A stretch of 64,000 bases of DNA, from assembly GCA_030154445.1 (NCBI GenBank), contig JAGUQW010000007.1:62001-126000 (forward strand), read 5' to 3'. The notes beneath the pieces were generated by a model that saw nothing but the letters and a program-made list of their open reading frames with translations, was not told the DNA's origin and made no database searches. Shown piece after piece: positions 61,044-64,000 of the stretch (position 1 is its first letter; the number at the start of each line of letters is the position of its first letter). The translations under genes were made by a program, and so were the position numbers. Source of the DNA: Spirochaetota bacterium. GTDB taxonomy: Bacteria > Spirochaetota > Brevinematia > Brevinematales > Brevinemataceae.

Positions 61044-61072
61044 ATTATACCATAAATGTTTTTACTCTTGAA
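61044..61072 (-). promoter_or_regulatory. Promoter of the small membrane gene
   Basis: Minus strand: TTCAAG (61072-61067), a 17-nt spacer and TATAAT (61049-61044), 26 nt before the ATG. The -35 box is poor. Confidence 0.45.
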
Positions 61073-61141
61073 TTGTACTTCCATTTGATATAAAACATAC
61101 ATAATTCAACATATATTAGAGTTTTTTATCTAAATATATTT

Positions 61142-62119
61142 TTATAATAAAAATATTCTTTCTCCAGCACAATTTTTTATGGTATCTTCACTCCAAACAG
61201 AAACTTGAACTTCCCCTATATGTATTTTTTCTAACAAAAACATACTTAATCGAGATTGTCCTACCCCACCACCTATAGACAAAGGTAAAAGCTCATTAAA
61301 GATCATTTTATGAAAATTTAATTCTGATCTTACGACTGTATCAGTAGCGATTAGTTGTTGATTCAAAACATTAATGTCAACTCTAATACCCATTGAAGAA
61401 ATAGATAATACTTGATCTAAAGGTTCATGATAAAAAAGCATTGTTCCATTCAAAGACCAATCATCATAATCTGGAGCTTTATAACGATGCATATTTCCAG
61501 ATTTAAGTAGTCCACCAATCTGAGTAATAAATACTGCTTTATGCATTGTCGTAATTTCATACTCTCTTTCGTCAGGAGTCAGTGATGGAAACATATCTTC
61601 TAACTCTTGTGTGGATACAATAGTGATTTCTGTAGGTAGTTTCAATTTTAATTGGGGATATTTTTTACAAATAACTTGTTCTGTATCCAAGATACAATTA
61701 TATACTTTTTCAACTGCTGAGATCAAAGTATCTATATTTCTATCTTCCATAGAAATCACTTTTTCCCAATCCCACAAATCTACATAAAAAGAATGTGTAT
61801 TATCTCTTTTTTCACAAGATCGAACAGCATTCATATCTGTATAAATACCTAAATTTTGTTGAATCTCATATTTATAAAGAGCAAATCTTTTCCATTTTGC
61901 GAGAGAATGAACTAACTCTATTTGTTGATTAGATACTGTAAAGCTAATAGGATTTTCATTTCCATATAAGTCATCATTTAATCCTGTATTTGCTTCTAAA
62001 AAAACTGGAGCTGATACTCTTAATAAATTTAATTGATCTGTAAGAGAAGATTCAAATGTCATTTTGAGTATTTTGATTGCAATCTCAGTATCTATAAGAT
62101 TTAATTTTGATTGGTACAT
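61142..62119 (-). CDS. asnA: Aspartate-ammonia ligase (asparagine synthetase A)
   Basis: 325 residues, the AsnA length. GGAGG lies 7 nt before the ATG. Family segments: LLRVSAPVFLEANTGLNDDL, KWKRFALYKY, YTDMNAVR, FYVDLWDWEKVI, QIGGLLKSGNMHRYKAPDYDDW and SIGGGVGQSRLSMFLLEK near the end. It makes asparagine from aspartate, ammonia and ATP (forming AMP), with no glutaminase domain. It is 37 nt after the RNase HI-like gene on the same strand, likely one unit. Confidence 0.97.
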   Translation of the reverse strand: MYQSKLNLIDTEIAIKILKMTFESSLTDQLNLLRVSAPVFLEANTGLNDDLYGNENPISFTVSNQQIELVHSLAKWKRFALYKYEIQQNLGIYTDMNAVRSCEKRDNTHSFYVDLWDWEKVISMEDRNIDTLISAVEKVYNCILDTEQVICKKYPQLKLKLPTEITIVSTQELEDMFPSLTPDEREYEITTMHKAVFITQIGGLLKSGNMHRYKAPDYDDWSLNGTMLFYHEPLDQVLSISSMGIRVDINVLNQQLIATDTVVRSELNFHKMIFNELLPLSIGGGVGQSRLSMFLLEKIHIGEVQVSVWSEDTIKNCAGERIFLL

Positions 62120-62156
62120 AACAATCCCTCCATTTATATTTTTTATTAATTTAAAG

Positions 62157-62828
62157 TTAACTTAATTTACTTTTTGCTAATTGATCTACTAGTTCATTAA
62201 ATCGATTTCCTGTATGAGCTTTGACTTTTTCCCAAGTAATTCTAATACGATTTTGCATCATTTTAGCAGAATAATACTGAGCAATACTACTATTTGCTTT
62301 CCATTCACCACAAGCCCATTTTTGAAGGCCTATATAATCATAAAAAATAGTAATAGACGAGAATTTATGATTTTCAGCATAAGATAAAGCTTCTAAAACG
62401 CCTTGAACTTCTCCTGCAATTTGACGAGATCCCTCTTCTGGAGAAAGATTCACTATCCCACTATCTTCTAAAAGAATTTGATTATCTTGTACAATAACCA
62501 AGCCCCATCCAATTTTATTATTATAAAAAGACCCATCTACATAAGCGCAGATGCCTTGTATGTTTTGAATATTAGGGCATTGATATCGATGCCATAATTC
62601 TTCTATTTGCACTTTTAAGGTAGAATCTGAAATATTATGAGTTCCTATAGAAAATGAGTTTTTAGAAGCTTTGTGATACAAAATCGCTGTTGCCCCAAGA
62701 ATATTTTTTATTTGTACATTATAATCTCTAAAACTACTCTCATCTACATAAGCTATAATTCCTAATTGATTGAGAAATTCTACAAATTTAATACCTTCTT
62801 TTTTTAATTCTGTATAACTTTTTGTCAT
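62157..62828 (-). CDS. RNase HI-like protein with N-terminal extension
   Basis: 223 residues. The C-terminal 130 residues form an RNase HI fold with all catalytic positions: Asp98 (AYVDGSF), Glu140 (AGEVQG), Asp164 (IFYDY), His205 (KAHTGN) and Asp215 (ELVDQLAK). The N-terminal 90 residues are not of the viroplasmin type; one segment (GIIAYVDESSF) looks like a second, degenerate copy of the first catalytic strand. It should cleave RNA in RNA-DNA hybrids. It is upstream of asnA in one unit. Confidence 0.85.
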   Translation of the reverse strand: MTKSYTELKKEGIKFVEFLNQLGIIAYVDESSFRDYNVQIKNILGATAILYHKASKNSFSIGTHNISDSTLKVQIEELWHRYQCPNIQNIQGICAYVDGSFYNNKIGWGLVIVQDNQILLEDSGIVNLSPEEGSRQIAGEVQGVLEALSYAENHKFSSITIFYDYIGLQKWACGEWKANSSIAQYYSAKMMQNRIRITWEKVKAHTGNRFNELVDQLAKSKLS

Positions 62829-62899
62829 ATACTACCTATAAAAAATTTTTTATATTATAGCTTATTATGATGAAATGTACAAGCAACTGATATTGTATA

Positions 62900-62928
62900 T
62901 TGACAAAAAAATACTATTCTACTATAAT
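62900..62928 (+). promoter_or_regulatory. Perfect consensus promoter of fabZ
   Basis: TTGACA (62900-62905), a 17-nt spacer and TATAAT (62923-62928), all twelve consensus bases, 31 nt before the fabZ ATG. Confidence 0.85.
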
Positions 62929-62959
62929 TATACAATCAATTTTTAGTTTAGGAATTTTT

Positions 62960-63463
62960 ATGAAAAATTATTTTGATATCAAAGATATTACCCAATTACT
63001 CCCTCATCGTTTCCCTATGTTATTAGTCGATAGGGTATTAGAAGTGAATGAAAACGATGGAGCTGGATACAAAAATGTCACTATAAACGAAGATTTCTTC
63101 AATGGTCATTTCCCCGGAACGCCTATTATGCCTGGTGTACTCCAAGTAGAAGGACTTGCTCAATGTGCAGGATTTATTGCATTGACACAATTAAAAAATC
63201 GTTATCCCAAAATCAACACAGAAGATATTTTGATGTTCTTTATGGGTATCGATGGAGTCAAATTTCGTAAACCTGTTGTCCCTGGAGATCGTTTGGACTA
63301 TAAAGTCACTGTTACCAAGCGTCGTGAATCTGTATCTGAAGATGGTACTACATTTAGCCGTGTGATTAATAGCTTTGAAGCTAAAGCTTATGTGGATAAT
63401 CAATTAGTATGTGAATGTACCATGAACGCTATGCTTACTCCAAAAGAAGGTAGTATTGCTTAA
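62960..63463 (+). CDS. fabZ: 3-hydroxyacyl-ACP dehydratase FabZ
   Basis: 167 residues from the ATG at 62960, with TTTAGGA upstream; an earlier in-frame TTG is part of the -35 box. Hot-dog fold with LLPHRFPMLLVDRV, the catalytic His50 in FNGHFPGTPIMPGV and Glu64 in QVEGLAQ. It dehydrates 3-hydroxyacyl-ACP in fatty acid elongation. It is a little longer than most FabZ (about 145-150), due to insertions around YPKINTED and the C-terminus. It is monocistronic, convergent with fabD. Confidence 0.96.
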   Translation: MKNYFDIKDITQLLPHRFPMLLVDRVLEVNENDGAGYKNVTINEDFFNGHFPGTPIMPGVLQVEGLAQCAGFIALTQLKNRYPKINTEDILMFFMGIDGVKFRKPVVPGDRLDYKVTVTKRRESVSEDGTTFSRVINSFEAKAYVDNQLVCECTMNAMLTPKEGSIA

Positions 63464-63481
63464 TTTTCAATTTGTTAAAAT

Positions 63482-63511
63482 AAAAAAAAGAGCCTTAAGG
63501 CTCTTTTTTTT
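63482..63511. terminator. Bidirectional terminator
   Basis: The stem AAAAGAGCC/GGCTCTTTT with loop TTAA and A and T runs on either side, between convergent fabZ and fabD. Confidence 0.93.
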
Positions 63512-63541
63512 ATTTGGATTTATTAATCAATAGTAAGATTA

Positions 63542-64000
63542 TTATGATATAAGTGACATAAGATCTATAAAAGCAAATTCTTTATTTATTTTTTTTACCA
63601 TTCCTTGAATAATAGTACCTGTACTCATTTCAATACCTGTATCAAATCCTTTATCGACAAGATAATTTACTGTGCTAACCCATTGCACAGGACTTTTCAT
63701 CTGAAGAGCTAATAATTGTTTGACTGTAGATTCATCATAGAATTCTGCTGTTACATTAGAGACAATAGGATAAAGTGGTGCACTAAAATTTAGTTGATTG
63801 ACAAATTCTTCAAAATGTATTGATGCCTCTTCCATTAATTTGGAATGAAAAGCACCACTGACAGCTAATGCTAGTACTCTTTTAGCACCTGCATTTGATA
63901 ATTTTTCTGATGCAAGAGTAATTCCTTCTTTGAGTCCTGAAATTACAACTTGACCTGGTGTATTAAAATTAACTGGCTCTACATAATATGTATTTGAAAC
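63542..64000 (-). CDS. fabD: Malonyl-CoA:ACP transacylase FabD, 5' part outside window
   Basis: 152 codons from the window edge to a stop at 63542; the N-terminal half with the GxSxG serine motif is missing. Visible family segments: EPVNFNTPGQVVISG, ASEKLSNAGAKRVLALAVSGAFHS (with the catalytic His), PIVSNVTAE, and SPVQWVSTVNYLVDKGFDTGIEMSTG. It loads malonyl groups on ACP for fatty acid synthesis. fabD faces fabZ across a terminator. Confidence 0.95.
   Translation of the reverse strand, partial: VSNTYYVEPVNFNTPGQVVISGLKEGITLASEKLSNAGAKRVLALAVSGAFHSKLMEEASIHFEEFVNQLNFSAPLYPIVSNVTAEFYDESTVKQLLALQMKSPVQWVSTVNYLVDKGFDTGIEMSTGTIIQGMVKKINKEFAFIDLMSLIS

Noticed and set aside
1-64000. tRNA, rRNA, phage, transposase or CRISPR genes
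   Set aside because: I read both strands for these and found none; all long open frames are accounted for by the genes listed.

Overview
This is a 64 kb piece of a strongly A+T-rich bacterial chromosome. The content suggests a diderm (outer-membrane) bacterium that makes peptidoglycan: it has murB, murG, a Sec/lipobox lipoprotein repertoire, an outer-membrane-like beta-barrel candidate, plsY, fabZ/fabD and NAD-dependent ligA. The many short lipobox signals of the SC type, periplasmic TPR proteins, secreted ankyrin proteins and FnIII-like lipoproteins would fit a spirochaete-like organism. That placement is an inference, because no rRNA or other marker is present. Nothing in the window is phage, transposon or CRISPR; it is a stable housekeeping region with a few decayed genes. 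Promoters read as sigma70-type TTGACA-N17-TATAAT boxes, and most operons end in clean intrinsic terminators, many of them bidirectional between convergent genes.

Layout. 1-3.1 kb: two adjacent FnIII-like lipoproteins (minus strand), one running off the window. 3.3-6.1 kb: a large P-loop protein with an HPr-kinase/PEPCK-like nucleotide site, then a TDT-family transporter. 6.5-10.6 kb: a redox/sulfur operon (cystine-type symporter, CoA-disulfide reductase/NADH oxidase-type flavoprotein, nitroreductase, MsrA). 10.7-12.1 kb: a decayed gene and a transglutaminase-like lipoprotein. 12.3-17.5 kb: sufB-sufC-sufD, then a terminator and a new promoter, then sufS-sufU (iron-sulfur assembly). 17.6-22.0 kb: secreted/hypothetical proteins around an L-2-hydroxyacid dehydrogenase of the LDH/HicDH family. 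22.1-31.7 kb: the complete pyrimidine operon carA-carB-pyrB-pyrK-pyrD-pyrF-pyrC-pyrE, making UMP from bicarbonate, glutamine and aspartate with overlapping genes throughout. 31.9-35.4 kb: a decayed gene, metK and two secreted ankyrin proteins. 35.5-38.2 kb: a DEAD-box RNA helicase with a long structured leader, and a small TPR protein. 38.2-49.7 kb: murB, a PKD-like lipoprotein, ligA, a very large periplasmic TPR protein, murG, a membrane TPR protein and ychF. 49.8-55.7 kb: a HEPN-like protein with a SpsF-like nucleotidyltransferase, a membrane coiled-coil protein, a small protein with an unclear start, plsY and glyS. 55.8-60.4 kb: a third ankyrin protein, a secreted protein with an AKKPATPP tail, a SodC-like lipoprotein, a stand-alone PTS EIIB-like protein and fructose-bisphosphate aldolase. 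60.5-64 kb: a decayed membrane-protein gene, a small membrane protein, asnA, an RNase HI-like gene, fabZ and a partial fabD.

The most interesting structure is in front of the pyrimidine operon. A perfect consensus promoter is followed by a 22-codon, U-rich leader ORF with a good ribosome binding site. Its stop codon lies four bases before an intrinsic terminator, and carA starts only after that terminator. This is the architecture of a translation-coupled, UTP-sensing attenuator (the principle of enterobacterial pyrBI), here placed so that it could control the entire de novo UMP pathway. Other items worth a second look: a perfect 26-bp inverted repeat with a 3-nt loop after the sodC-like gene, a perfect 14-bp hairpin inside the end of the EIIB-like gene just before fba, two genes whose best start would be a non-standard codon (ATT, ATA), three frameshifted or interrupted gene remnants, and a SodC that keeps all metal ligands but lacks the disulfide cysteines.
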